Below are positions 32,485 through 42,267 of a stretch of 64,000 bases of DNA, in pieces (the stretch's first letter is position 1; each line of letters starts with the position of its first letter). This DNA is from Phascolarctobacterium sp. (GTDB taxonomy: Bacteria; Bacillota; Negativicutes; Acidaminococcales; Acidaminococcaceae): contig NZ_JAUNOQ010000011.1 in NCBI RefSeq assembly GCF_030531065.1, positions 1-64,000 on the forward strand, written 5' to 3'. The position numbers were made by a program, and so were the translations under genes. The notes under the pieces are model-generated. The model had not been told where the DNA came from and did no database searches. It saw only the letters and a list, made by a program, of their open reading frames with translations.

Positions 32485-33495
32485 TCACTCCTTATACGCT
32501 TGATCTATTTTAAGAGCCAGGGCTTCCAGCGTCATGCGCACGCCGGCGCTGCTCTCCAGGACTGCGTAAGCCTCCTGAGTAGCTGCCAGCGCCAGCTTTA
32601 AACCGGCTGCGCGCCACGCAGCGCTTTGCGCTTGCAGCTGCTCGCGCAGGTCGCAATTATATAAATCCGCCGTCAAATTCAGCTTGCACATCAGCAAATC
32701 GCGCAGCAACAGCTGCAGCAGCTTGACAAACAGCAAAGCCTGCGGACGCTCGAAATTTTTCTGCTGCCACACGCGCCCCGCTAGATAATTCAAGGGCATG
32801 GCCAGGGGCAGCGCTTCCGCAAAAGCCAAGGCCTGCTGCCGCAGCTCCAGCGCCTTTTGCCGCTGCAAGTCCAGGGCCAGGCCCACGGAGCCTTCGCTGA
32901 TACGCGCCAGTACCTCCGCTTCTTGCGCCGCGACGCCGCGCGCCGCCAAAAAATTCGCCACCTGCGCCGCAGATACCGGCTGGAAGCGCAGGCAGACTAC
33001 GCGGGAAAGAATGGTCGTCAGCAGCTTTGCTTCCGCCGACGCCAGCAAAACGATAACCCACCCCGCCGGCGGCTCTTCCAAAAGCTTTAAAAAACTGTTG
33101 GCTGCGGCGACGGACATTCTGTCCGCATCTTCTACCAAGCACACCTTAACCGGCGACAGCACGGGCGCAAAGGCGGCCTTGCCGATCAGCTCCTTAATCT
33201 GGTCGATGCTGATATCCTTCAAGCGTCCCGTATCGGGATTCAATTCCCGCTGTACTAAAATAAAATCGGGATGGCTTAAATTTCCGTCCTCCAAATTTAA
33301 TAAGCGGCAGGCTTCGCAGCCGTCCGTTCCCGTATGGTTGAAGCACAGCAGCGCTTTGGCAAATGCCAGCGCCAGCTGTTTTTTGCCCAGCCCTTCCGCG
33401 CCGACGAACAACAAAGCGTGGGGCCGTTCGTCTGCCCGCAAATAATTTTGTAAAAATTTTTTCTGGCGCTCGTGTCCAAGAATATTATCCCACAT
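32485..33495 (-). CDS. holB: DNA polymerase III subunit delta'
   Basis: A 336-residue clamp-loader subunit. The P-loop reads GAEGLGKKQLA, slightly degenerate as usual for delta'; a zinc-binding segment CFNHTGTDGCEAC, the SRC-like region (LSRVVCLRF) and LVEDADRMSVAAANSFLKLL are present. Its ATG directly follows the tmk stop; GGGGCGG serves as ribosome-binding site. Confidence 0.93.
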   Translation of the reverse strand: MWDNILGHERQKKFLQNYLRADERPHALLFVGAEGLGKKQLALAFAKALLCFNHTGTDGCEACRLLNLEDGNLSHPDFILVQRELNPDTGRLKDISIDQIKELIGKAAFAPVLSPVKVCLVEDADRMSVAAANSFLKLLEEPPAGWVIVLLASAEAKLLTTILSRVVCLRFQPVSAAQVANFLAARGVAAQEAEVLARISEGSVGLALDLQRQKALELRQQALAFAEALPLAMPLNYLAGRVWQQKNFERPQALLFVKLLQLLLRDLLMCKLNLTADLYNCDLREQLQAQSAAWRAAGLKLALAATQEAYAVLESSAGVRMTLEALALKIDQAYKE

Positions 33496-34131
33496 TTATT
33501 CCGCCCCGTCCAGCAGCGCGTCCAAAGCCCGCCGCACGGCGGCGGCTACGGTCTGCAAATCTCCTTCGGCGTCGATAATTTTAATACGTTCGGGCTCGGC
33601 CTGCGCCAAAGTCAGAAAGCCCTGCCGCAATTTGCGCTGATAGTCCAGCCCCTGCCGCTCGTAACGGTCGCTGACGCCGCGCCGTTCGCGCCGCCGCGCC
33701 AAAATTTCGGGACTGCCGTCCAAAAGCAGCGTCAAGTCCGGCGTTAAGCCGCCTGCGGCAAAAGCGTTGAGCCGCCGCAGCTCGCTTAATTCCTCCGCGC
33801 TTTTGTCCAGGGCCAGTCCCTGATACGCCAGCGTCGAATCGCTGAAACGGTCGCAGAGCACGAATTTTCCCGCCGCTACCGCCGGACGCAGCAGCTTATC
33901 GACGTGCTCGCTGCGGGCCGCCAAATACAGCAGCGTTTGGGAAATATTGCTCAGGGGCAGTTCCGGGTCCAGCACCAACGCGCGCACCTTTTCCGCCAGC
34001 GGCGTGCCGCCCGGCTCCCGACTGACCACGACCTCGCAGCCCCGCCGCCGCAGATAATCCGCCGCCAGCTGCACCTGCGTAGATTTGCCGCCGCCATCCG
34101 CGCCCTCAAATGTTATAAATTTTCCTCGCAT
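33496..34131 (-). CDS. tmk: dTMP kinase
   Basis: A 211-residue thymidylate kinase. P-loop FEGADGGGKSTQ at residues 7-18, the DR motif in REPGGTPLAEKVR, CDRFSDSTLAYQG, and a LID-like region RRERRGVSDRYERQG. It phosphorylates dTMP for DNA synthesis. It is first in the tmk-holB-ricT-trmN6 string with no gaps. Confidence 0.95.
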   Translation of the reverse strand: MRGKFITFEGADGGGKSTQVQLAADYLRRRGCEVVVSREPGGTPLAEKVRALVLDPELPLSNISQTLLYLAARSEHVDKLLRPAVAAGKFVLCDRFSDSTLAYQGLALDKSAEELSELRRLNAFAAGGLTPDLTLLLDGSPEILARRRERRGVSDRYERQGLDYQRKLRQGFLTLAQAEPERIKIIDAEGDLQTVAAAVRRALDALLDGAE

Positions 34132-34220
34132 TGTTTTATCCTCTATAATACATCATCTAAATAATGCAGTGATTTTTGCGTTTTGCAAAGCCGGGCAATT
34201 ATTATATTTCGCAGCGAATA

Positions 34221-34400
34221 GCGTTTTTAGTGAATGAGGGCATAGAAGCGCAGAAAGTGTGAAATGTTTGAGCGCTAAGCGTCGTTTGCCCCAAACTCTT
34301 CTGCACTGTTTATCGTAAGACGAAAACTATAACCTGCTGTACAGTCGCGAGTTTTGAACACTTTCGTTAGCTTCTGCCCGAAATGAACGTCAAAAAACGG
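34221..34400. repeat. Large imperfect palindrome between tmk and the decarboxylase gene
   Basis: The left arm, from GCGTTTTTAG through GAGGGC and AGAAGC to AAAGTGT (34221-34260), is mirrored on the right by ACACTTTC, GCTTCTGCCC and AAAAAAC (34357-34400). The 34132-34459 gap contains no gene. The structure resembles a non-autonomous MITE or a large folded RNA. No target duplication was recognised. Confidence 0.55.
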
Positions 34401-34459
34401 TTTGAGCGAAGAAATATATAATTGCGGGACACAACTTCACTAATATTTTACAGCGCAAT

Positions 34460-35917
34460 TTATTCGCGCACCACCCGCAGCGTTTGCAGCGAGCTGTCCG
34501 CAGGGCCGCTGACAGGCAGCCCCAAAGCCTTCATCGCCCGGCAGTAAGAAATTATTTCCGGCGTGACGATTTCTCCTGGCAGCAGCACCGGTATCCCCGG
34601 CGGATAAAAGCTGACCTGCTCGCCGCAGACGCGCCCCGCAGCCTGCGCTAAAGGCACGGCTTGCTTGGCGCTGTAAAAAACTTCGCGCAGCGTCAGCGCC
34701 GCCGCCGTCGCCGGAACGGACTGCGCCGCAGCGCCGCTCAAAGGCCGCCGCTTTTGCCGCTCTAAAGCTCGCAGCGCTTCGTCAATGCGCCGCAGCGCCG
34801 CTTCGTAATCAGCCGTAGTATCGGCGTAAGTCACTAAAAACAAGACGTTCCGCGCGTCCACCAGCTCCACGGCCACGCCCGCCTGCCGCAAAGCGTCGCC
34901 GACTTCCACGCCGTTATAACCCCAGTCCGCAAAATTAACCGTTACCTTGGTGTGGTCCAGGCGCAGCCCGCCGCAATCGGCTTCCTCCAGCACGCGCAGG
35001 CCCGCGTGGGCCGCGCACAAACGCCGCAGCTTCTGCGCCGCCGCCACGGCAGCCTCCGCCATTTGTTTGCCGTAAGCCTGCGCCTGTGCGCGCGCCGCGT
35101 CCAGGCTGGCCATCAGCAAATAATTGGGGCTGGTGGTCGTCAGCACGCTCATCACGTCGGCGGCTCGCTGCAAATCCAGCCGCTCGCCCCGCACGTGCAG
35201 CATACTGCACTGGGTCATCGCGCCCAGAATTTTATGCGTGCTTTGAGCGCAGGCATCGGCGCCGCTCTGCAAAGCCGAGGGCGGCAGCAAATCGCTAAAG
35301 CCCAAATGCGGCCCGTGAGCCTCGTCCACTAATAAAACTGCGCCGTGAGCGTGGCAGATCGCGGCAATTTCCGCCGTGCGCGCCGCCACGCCGTAATAAT
35401 TGGGCGTCGTCAGCAAAACGGCTTTAATCGCCTTATCCTCAATTAAAGCCCGCTCTACCGCCTCCGGTGTCACCTGCATCTGCAAGCCGAAGGCCGCGTT
35501 AAATTCCGGCTGCAGATAAACAGCCTCGACGCCGCCCAAAATCAAACCGCCCGCCACGCTGCGGTGCGCGTTGCGCGGCAGCAGCAGCTTTTCGCCCGGC
35601 TGCAGCGCCGTCATCAGCATGGCGTGAATGGCCTGGGTCGTGCCGTTGAGCGCCCAAAAGCAGGCGTCGCTGCCGTAGGTTTTCGCAGCCAAAGCCTGCG
35701 CGTCTTTAATATAGCTCGCAGGCTCGTGAATGTCGTCCAGCTCGCTCATCAGGGAAACGTCCATAGCCGCGCCGCCGCCCAGCTCCTGCCGCAGCAGCCT
35801 TTCCATGCCGCGCCCGCCCTTATGTCCGGGCGTGTGCAGCGGGTACACGTTTTCATATTTATAACGCAGCATGGCATTGAGCAACGGCATACCAGCGTCG
35901 TCTTTGCAAAAATTCAT
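34460..35917 (-). CDS. Orn/Lys/Arg decarboxylase family (fold-I PLP) protein
   Basis: A 485-residue fold-I PLP enzyme with the family start YPLHTPGHKGGRGM, ALNGTTQAIHAMLM, the PLP aspartate in LLVDEAHGPHLGF and the Schiff-base lysine in STHKILGAMTQ. The C-terminal domain ends with VSFYPPGIPVLLPGE. Substrate (arginine, lysine or ornithine) is undecided. ATG at 35917 has GGAGGT upstream; another ATG six codons further up lacks it. Placement before tmk-holB matches Bacillus yaaO. Confidence 0.9.
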   Translation of the reverse strand: MNFCKDDAGMPLLNAMLRYKYENVYPLHTPGHKGGRGMERLLRQELGGGAAMDVSLMSELDDIHEPASYIKDAQALAAKTYGSDACFWALNGTTQAIHAMLMTALQPGEKLLLPRNAHRSVAGGLILGGVEAVYLQPEFNAAFGLQMQVTPEAVERALIEDKAIKAVLLTTPNYYGVAARTAEIAAICHAHGAVLLVDEAHGPHLGFSDLLPPSALQSGADACAQSTHKILGAMTQCSMLHVRGERLDLQRAADVMSVLTTTSPNYLLMASLDAARAQAQAYGKQMAEAAVAAAQKLRRLCAAHAGLRVLEEADCGGLRLDHTKVTVNFADWGYNGVEVGDALRQAGVAVELVDARNVLFLVTYADTTADYEAALRRIDEALRALERQKRRPLSGAAAQSVPATAAALTLREVFYSAKQAVPLAQAAGRVCGEQVSFYPPGIPVLLPGEIVTPEIISYCRAMKALGLPVSGPADSSLQTLRVVRE

Positions 35918-36055
35918 TTCGACCTCCGGACGCACTGCTGTGCGCCGCTGTATTTTAATATTTTATCATACCCAACCTGTTAGTACAAATAAAAAATAGC
36001 GGCGCAATTCAGATACGGCGGCGGCAAATCCCTTTTGTTTTTACAAGGCGAATTG

Positions 36056-36772
36056 TCAAGCTAAGTGCAACGATGTTTTAAAATAGACCTCATATGGTGT
36101 TTTAAAGCCGAGGCATTTCCTTGGCCGCAGATTTAGCTTATCTATCTGCTCTTGAATATATTCTTCCGGTATGTTAGAGATATCTTTTCCTTTAGGAAAA
36201 TATTCTCTTAGTAAGCCGTTAGTGTTCTCGTTACAGCCACGTTCCCACGGATGGTGTGGCGCAGGAAAATAAAATTGCACATTCTCCAGCGCTTTTGTTA
36301 CTTCTTCGTGCTTTGCAAATTCTTTGCCCCTGTCAGGAGTTATCGAATGCAACGGTTGGTTTGTAAATACTCTTATCATTACTTCATTAACGGATTGTGC
36401 GTTTTTACCTTCGGCCTTTCCGCCCAACAGGTAGCGGCTTTTTCTATCAACCAATGTAACTAAGCAGGCACATTTGGCCTTTCCTGCTACGGTATCTGCT
36501 TCCCGGTGCCCTAGCCTTGAACGGTTTCTGGCCCCGGCAGGACGTCCTGAAATATCATGGCTGATTTTTATTTTGCCGCGACGTTCTGTATATTTAGCCT
36601 GAGCCTGCATTGTTGAATAAAGTCCGTTAGAAGAATTACGGCGGATTTCACGGGAAATTGTAGATTTGTTACGGTTTAGAAGCACAGCAATCGTAGAAAT
36701 ATTTTCCCTTCGGCAAGAAAAAATAGTATCTTTTCTCGTTCATATGGTGTAAGATGTTTGTAGTGGCACATA
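36056..36772 (-). pseudogene. IS30 family transposase, frameshifted and internally deleted
   Basis: The reading begins near 36772 with CHYKHLTPYEREKILFFLAE, then needs a frame change near 36700 to continue with ISTIAVLLNRNKSTISREI, the IS30 helix-turn-helix. After RRGK it jumps directly to the segment before the catalytic domain, so the central part of about 100 residues (usual WSPEQI region) is missing. The DDE residues remain: Asp in GHREADTV, Asp in SITPDRGKEF and Glu in NENTNGLLREYFPKG. From the frameshift to the stop the frame is open for about 210 residues. Confidence 0.85.
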
Positions 36773-36862
36773 GAAACCTCCTGTTAATGTTGTCTTTGCA
36801 AACACCATTATATCAGAGTTCTATGTGCCATGCTTATTTCACGGCTTGTTGCACTTAGATTG
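36057..36862 (-). mobile_element. Decayed IS30-family insertion sequence
   Basis: About 806 bases bounded by imperfect 15-bp inverted repeats: CAAGCTAAGTGCAAC (36057-36071) and its mirror GTTGCACTTAGATTG (36848-36862), 14 of 15 matching. It encodes a transposase with a frameshift and an internal deletion, so it is not active. No clear target-site duplication. Confidence 0.75.
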
Positions 36863-37057
36863 TATATTCATCCACAAAAAGTTCGCCGCAAAATTGTACG
36901 TCGCGCTTCAAAAACAAAAAATGCAACGAACTTTTGATGAACGACTACATTTTTTACAGCGAATAATGTAGCTTACAGACAAAAAGTCAGCTTCAAAATT
37001 TACGCCGCGCTTCAACAAAGCAAAAGCGCCGCCCTGTCAAGAGCGGCGCACGCGCAA

Positions 37058-37109
37058 AAAACCGGCCTCTCAAAAGTTAGTTTCCATCTAACCTTTAAGG
37101 GCCGGTTTA
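37058..37109 (-). terminator. Terminator of the lysine/ornithine decarboxylase gene
   Basis: AAACCGGCCTCT pairs with AAGGGCCGGTTT across an inner GTTAG/CTAAC stem. The 36863-37057 stretch upstream holds only AT-rich sequence and a small GCGCCGC/GCGGCGC hairpin (37025-37048). Confidence 0.75.
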
Positions 37110-37125
37110 CAGCTCTAAAAAATAT

Positions 37126-38307
37126 TTATACTGCCGGAGCCAAAATTTCTGCGGCGACAGGCATAACTTCTTCCTTAACTTCTTCCCAAACAACAAAACG
37201 CGCTTTGCTGAAGCCGTTGAAAGTTGTAGCCGAAGCGGAAGTATACGCGCCGCAGGCGGGCACCAAAAGCAAATCGCCGACCTCAAGGGGAGCGGTCATG
37301 CGTCCGCGGAACATAATGTCCAGACTGTCGCAGCTGGGGCCGGCAAAGGTAGCGGCGACGCGCTCGTCGCCTTCCTTAAAGCTCAGCAGTTTGAAATCCC
37401 ACTGGTCGAAAATAACGCCGGAAAAAGTTCCGTACAACCCCTCGTCCAAAAAGTACCAGGGCTGGCCGCCGCGTTCGGTCACGCCGATAACGCTGGTAAT
37501 CAAATTCACAGCCGTGCCGCAGATGTAGCGTCCGGGCTCCGCCCAAATTTCCGTCTCCGGGAAATCTTCATTTAAGCGGGCGCTGATCTGTTTCAGCATT
37601 TCCGGCAGATTAAATTTCACCTTGGGCTCGGGAATGGGGAACCCGCCGCCGATATCCAGAATGCGCAGGTGCAGCCCGGCTGCCTCCGCCTCGTCGAACA
37701 AGCCGCGCGCAATATCCAAAGCGTGCAGATATGGGTCGGAGCTGACGGTCTGGCTGCCGACGTGGAAGGCCACGCCCGCTATATCAAGCCCCGCTTGCTT
37801 GGCTTGCAGCATTAAGGCCAGCGCGTTTTCCCGCGCCGCGCCGAATTTTTTATTCAAGTCCACATGCGCAGAGGAATTATCGATACGCAAACGCAGCAGC
37901 ACCGTCGCGTCGGGACATTGTTTTTTAATTTTTTCTATTTCGCTGGCGCTGTCGAAGGTCATCTTCGTCACGCCGCAGTCACGGCAGGCCTCCAGGCCTA
38001 CGCCCAGCTTCACCGGATTGGCGTAAATCATACGACCGCCTTCCACGCCCATAGCGTTCAGCGTGCGAATCTCGCCGTCGGACGCCACGTCGAAGCAGGA
38101 GCCCATATCGGCCATCACCCGCAAAATTTCCGGATGGGGATTAGCCTTGATTGCGTAGTGGATGCGCACCCGGGGCATATATTTTTTCAAAACCTGATAA
38201 TTTTTCTTAACTTCTTCCAAAGAAAGGACTAACAACGGCGTGCCGTATTGGCTCGCCAATTTTTCCACAGCCTCGCGGCTGAGCTGAAAATGTTTATCTC
38301 TTCTCAT
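37126..38307 (-). CDS. Lysine/ornithine decarboxylase, eukaryotic-ODC-like (fold III)
   Basis: A 393-residue fold-III PLP decarboxylase of the alanine-racemase type. The PLP lysine is in HYAIKANPHPEIL, the phosphate site in DIGGGFPI, E-P-G-R-Y, the catalytic cysteine in GPSCDSLDIM and the C-terminal Y in ACGAYTSASATTFNGF. Length and motifs match the Selenomonas ruminantium lysine/ornithine decarboxylase, whose cadaverine is attached to peptidoglycan and bound by the SLH domain of Mep45. With an SLH porin at 16833 the same role is plausible. ATG at 38307 is preferred to a GTG two codons upstream because of GGGGAGAG. Confidence 0.9.
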   Translation of the reverse strand: MRRDKHFQLSREAVEKLASQYGTPLLVLSLEEVKKNYQVLKKYMPRVRIHYAIKANPHPEILRVMADMGSCFDVASDGEIRTLNAMGVEGGRMIYANPVKLGVGLEACRDCGVTKMTFDSASEIEKIKKQCPDATVLLRLRIDNSSAHVDLNKKFGAARENALALMLQAKQAGLDIAGVAFHVGSQTVSSDPYLHALDIARGLFDEAEAAGLHLRILDIGGGFPIPEPKVKFNLPEMLKQISARLNEDFPETEIWAEPGRYICGTAVNLITSVIGVTERGGQPWYFLDEGLYGTFSGVIFDQWDFKLLSFKEGDERVAATFAGPSCDSLDIMFRGRMTAPLEVGDLLLVPACGAYTSASATTFNGFSKARFVVWEEVKEEVMPVAAEILAPAV

Positions 38308-38348
38308 ATCCACTCTCCCCTTGCCTTAGCATATATTTTTCTCATTAG

Positions 38349-38376
38349 ATTGTACCACAATAAGCGGAAAGTACAA
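38349..38376 (-). promoter_or_regulatory. Promoter of the lysine/ornithine decarboxylase gene
   Basis: On the minus strand TTGTAC (38376-38371), 16 bp, TACAAT (38354-38349). The rest of the 38308-38656 gap has no gene; it contains the serS terminator. Confidence 0.6.
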
Positions 38377-38585
38377 TAGGAAAACGGCAGAAAATTGATT
38401 TTTTTTGAGGAGTTGGGAAAAATTTTACAATAACTGCGGATTGGCTCATTTTTAAGCGGAAAATTTGCAGTTTTTCAAGAAAAAGCAAATTGCGCTTGCC
38501 GCTTTAGCTTTCAGTCAACGCCCCGGTTTTGGATTTTTAAAATCATTGCCGCATAATATTTTTGAAAGCGCAGACCGACGTGCGG

Positions 38586-38612
38586 CAAAAAAGCCGCCCT
38601 TTGCGGGCGGCT
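38586..38612 (-). terminator. Terminator of serS
   Basis: AAGCCGCCC pairs with GGGCGGCTT around TTTGC; U-run on the minus strand. Confidence 0.85.
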
Positions 38613-38656
38613 TGCGCTGAAATATTTTGCTTGAGTTTTGCCTGAAGAGGCAGCTT

Positions 38657-39952
<1,296 letters not shown>

Positions 39953-40009
39953 TCAAAAACATTGTAAATTATATTTTAGCACAATCCCGTGCAAGAAAAA
40001 AGCTTTTCT

Positions 40010-40882
40010 TCAATAACCTATACCTTCGTCGCGGCGGGAAAGATAACGGATAGCGCTGAGCCCGGCTTTCTGCCCCTGCCCTGCGGCGCGGTTGACCTGC
40101 CAGGGCTGTCCGGTGCAGTCGCCGCCGGCGAAAACGCCTTCAATATTGGTTTGGGCCTGATCGTCCACATAAATGCTGCGGCCGCGAATTTCCAATCCCG
40201 GCAAAAAGCTGTTCAGCGGGTCGGTAGCGCGGAAAACGAAAGTTGCCTGCACGCTGTAAAAATCTTCGCCGGCGCGGATGCCCGTAACCTTATCCGTACC
40301 CGTGATTTCTGTCGGCGTATCTAAAACTACGGTAATATTTTTTTTCTTAGGGGGCACAAAGCCCTGATAACGTGGGAAGAAGAAAACATGCTCGCATTGG
40401 TCCGCCAGATATTCTATTTCCTCCATAGCGTCGGGAACCGTAGCCACGGCGGCTACGCGTTTATTTTTATATTTGGCGCCGTCCACAAAAGCGCAGTAGC
40501 TGACGCCGCGTCCCAAAAATTCTTTTTCGCCGGGGAACAGCGTGGAGCGGGAAATGCCCGTCGCCAGCACGACGGCCGACGCGGAATATTCCTCGTGCGG
40601 CGTGCCCAAAATAAAGCCTTCGCCTACCTCGCGCAAAGAAATAATTTTTTCTTCAATAATATCTACAGCCATCTGCTTCAGATGCTTAACAAAAATATCC
40701 ATCAGCTCCGTGCCTGACAAATCGGGAATGCCCATATAGTCGGTAATTTTGGCGACGCTGCGCAGACGCGGGCTGAAGCCGTGGGCTTCAAATAAAATAA
40801 CGCTGCGCCCCTTACTGGAAGCTGTGATAGCGGCAGAAACGCCTGCAGGCCCGCCGCCGATAACGGCAATATCGTACTGCAT
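40010..40882 (-). CDS. TrxR-like NAD(P)/FAD oxidoreductase lacking the redox CxxC
   Basis: A 290-residue flavoprotein with thioredoxin-reductase architecture: FAD motif VIGGGPAGVSAAIT at residues 7-20, VLATGIS, and a C-terminal GVFAGGDCTGQPWQVNRAAGQG. Where TrxR has the catalytic CATC the sequence is SYCAFVDG, so only one cysteine remains. The NADPH loop (VAAVATVPDAMEE) is also degenerate, lacking GxGxxA. It therefore cannot reduce thioredoxin in the normal way; it may act with another electron partner such as ferredoxin. GGAGGACAG precedes the ATG. Confidence 0.85.
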   Translation of the reverse strand: MQYDIAVIGGGPAGVSAAITASSKGRSVILFEAHGFSPRLRSVAKITDYMGIPDLSGTELMDIFVKHLKQMAVDIIEEKIISLREVGEGFILGTPHEEYSASAVVLATGISRSTLFPGEKEFLGRGVSYCAFVDGAKYKNKRVAAVATVPDAMEEIEYLADQCEHVFFFPRYQGFVPPKKKNITVVLDTPTEITGTDKVTGIRAGEDFYSVQATFVFRATDPLNSFLPGLEIRGRSIYVDDQAQTNIEGVFAGGDCTGQPWQVNRAAGQGQKAGLSAIRYLSRRDEGIGY

Positions 40883-41056
40883 AAATCTGTCCTCCGTAAA
40901 TAAATATTTAAAAGCTCTTTATCATTTTTATTGTATGCTTTTCTCCAGTCATAGTCAAACCTTTTTCTCCGCATCTCAAAAAAATTTCATTTTTTTTGCA
41001 AAAAACTCTTGCATTTTTCTCTGCGATAGTGTATTATAATCGAGTAACGTGACCAC

Positions 41057-41132
41057 GGCCCATTAGCTCAGTTGGTAGAGCACCTGACTCTTAATCAGGG
41101 TGTCGTAGGTTCGAGGCCTACATGGGTCACCA
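41057..41132 (+). tRNA. tRNA-Lys (CTT)
   Basis: 76-base cloverleaf: acceptor GGCCCAT with ATGGGTC (one G-U pair), D-arm TAGCTCAGTTGGTAGAGCA, anticodon stem CCTGA/TCAGG around CTT, T-arm with GTTCGAG, encoded CCA. First of five tandem tRNAs. Confidence 0.95.
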
Positions 41133-41138
41133 CACTTT

Positions 41139-41213
41139 GGCCGGTTGGTCAAGCGGTTAAGACACCGCCCTTTCACGGCGGTATCGGGGGTTCGATTCCC
41201 CCACCGGTCACCA
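41139..41213 (+). tRNA. tRNA-Glu (TTC)
   Basis: 75-base cloverleaf: acceptor GGCCGGT with ACCGGTC, anticodon stem CCGCC/GGCGG around TTC, T-loop GTTCGATT, encoded CCA. This tRNA is also the substrate precursor for HemA. Confidence 0.95.
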
Positions 41214-41217
41214 TTCC

Positions 41218-41293
41218 GGGCGCTTAGCTCAGCTGGGAGAGCGTCTGCCTTACAAGCAGAATGTCAGCGGTTCGATCCCGTTAGCGCCCACCA
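41218..41293 (+). tRNA. tRNA-Val (TAC)
   Basis: 76-base cloverleaf: acceptor GGGCGCT with AGCGCCC, anticodon stem TCTGC/GCAGA around TAC, encoded CCA. Confidence 0.95.
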
Positions 41294-41328
41294 TTTTTTT
41301 TGCCCATTTTTAAGCCTCAATAAGTAAT

Positions 41329-41405
41329 GGCCCGGTGGTTCAGTTGGTTAGAATGCCGCCCTGTCACGGCGGAGGTCGTGGGTTCGAGTCCCATCCGGGT
41401 CGCCA
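41329..41405 (+). tRNA. tRNA-Asp (GTC)
   Basis: 77-base cloverleaf: acceptor GGCCCGG with CCGGGTC, anticodon stem CCGCC/GGCGG around GTC, discriminator G, encoded CCA. Confidence 0.95.
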
Positions 41406-41409
41406 TTCT

Positions 41410-41485
41410 GCCTCGGTAGCTCAGTTGGTAGAGCAAAGGACTGAAAATCCTTGTGTCCACAGTTCGATTCTGTGCTGAGGCACCA
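41410..41485 (+). tRNA. tRNA-Phe (GAA)
   Basis: 76-base cloverleaf: acceptor GCCTCGG with CTGAGGC, anticodon stem AGGAC-TGAAAAT-CCTT region with GAA, encoded CCA. Last of the array. Confidence 0.95.
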
Positions 41486-41494
41486 TTCAAGCTT

Positions 41495-41521
41495 AACACC
41501 TGCGCAAGCGGGTGTTTTTTT
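41495..41521 (+). terminator. Terminator of the tRNA array
   Basis: AACACCTGC with GCGGGTGTT, then a run of seven T. Confidence 0.85.
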
Positions 41522-41555
41522 ATATCCGAAAAAATTTTCTAAAGGAGTAGCTGCT

Positions 41556-41720
41556 ATGTTTGAAAAATTTTTCCACGAAGTAAACGGCCCCGTCTGGATC
41601 TTAATCGGCCTCGTCGCCCTGCGCGCCATTTATTCTTCTATTAAGAAAAAGGATTATCCTCACGCCGCCGCCTTTATCGTCGTGCTGGCCGCCGCGGCCT
41701 ACTACGCGCTTTATCTGTAA
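41556..41720 (+). CDS. Small two-helix membrane protein, unknown
   Basis: A 54-residue protein beginning MFEKFFHEVNGPVWILIGLV, with two hydrophobic segments (VWILIGLVALRAIY and AAAFIVVLAAAAYYALYL) separated by a KKKDYPH loop. AAAGGAG lies at the right distance and a strong terminator follows, so it is a real transcription unit between the tRNAs and the copper module. I do not recognise a family. Confidence 0.7.
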   Translation: MFEKFFHEVNGPVWILIGLVALRAIYSSIKKKDYPHAAAFIVVLAAAAYYALYL

Positions 41721-41740
41721 AATCTGACGCAGACGCTTAC

Positions 41741-41770
41741 AAGCTTCCGGAAAAACCGGAAGCTTTTTTA
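41741..41770 (+). terminator. Terminator after the small membrane protein gene
   Basis: AAGCTTCCGG pairs with CCGGAAGCTT, followed by a T-run. It is bidirectional with the HxlR gene, whose stop lies at its right edge. Confidence 0.85.
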
Positions 41771-42127
41771 TTTTTGCGGCTGCATGGAGCAGTGCGGGCA
41801 CGCGCCCTCGGATTCCATCAGCCTGCTGCCCCACGCGTACATAGCCTGCAAAATGGGAAACAGGCTCTGCCCGCGTTCCGTCAGGCTGTATTCCACCTTG
41901 GGCGGCACAACGGGATAAACCTTACGCAAAATCAAAGCGTCGGCCTCCAATTCGCGCAGCTGCTGCGTCAGCATTTTGGGCGTAGCTTCCGGCACCAAAC
42001 GGTGCAGCTCGTTAAAGCGCAGCACTCTGCCGGATAAATGCCACAGCAGCAGCGCCTTGTATTTGCCGCCGATAAGCTGCAGCGTCGCCGCCACCGGGCA
42101 GTTGGCGTTTAAATTTTCTTTTTCCAT
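41768..42127 (-). CDS. HxlR family transcriptional regulator
   Basis: A 119-residue winged-helix regulator. The N-terminus has [20 protein letters not shown], with the conserved cysteine of redox-sensing HxlR members, then [20 protein letters not shown] and [10 protein letters not shown]. The C-terminus carries an extra C-P-H-C motif (GACPHCSM), which could bind metal. AAAGGAGGGAG precedes the ATG. It is divergent from copA across the palindrome GGTAGTAGCTACC, so it probably regulates the copper module. Confidence 0.9.
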   Translation of the reverse strand: MEKENLNANCPVAATLQLIGGKYKALLLWHLSGRVLRFNELHRLVPEATPKMLTQQLRELEADALILRKVYPVVPPKVEYSLTERGQSLFPILQAMYAWGSRLMESEGACPHCSMQPQK

Positions 42128-42161
42128 AACGCGCTCCCTCCTTTTTACAGTATCCTTTCAG

Positions 42162-42215
42162 GTAGTAGCTACCAAAATAGTGCATTCTTGAAAACAAGAT
42201 AGCATTTGCTATAAT
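42162..42215 (+). promoter_or_regulatory. Operator and copA promoter
   Basis: Palindrome GGTAG-TAG-CTACC at 42162-42174, then TTGAAA (42188-42193), 16 bp, TATAAT (42210-42215). A second small repeat TAGC-ATTT-GCTA (42200-42211) overlaps the -10. Confidence 0.7.
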
Positions 42216-42267
42216 AATAGCAGAAGCTGACGCTTCTGTCAAAATTCTCACAGAAGGGAGTATAATC

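Noticed and set aside
41145-41629. Open frames across the tRNA array on both strands
   Set aside because: They are the well-known false frames over tRNA genes; the cloverleaves explain the sequence.
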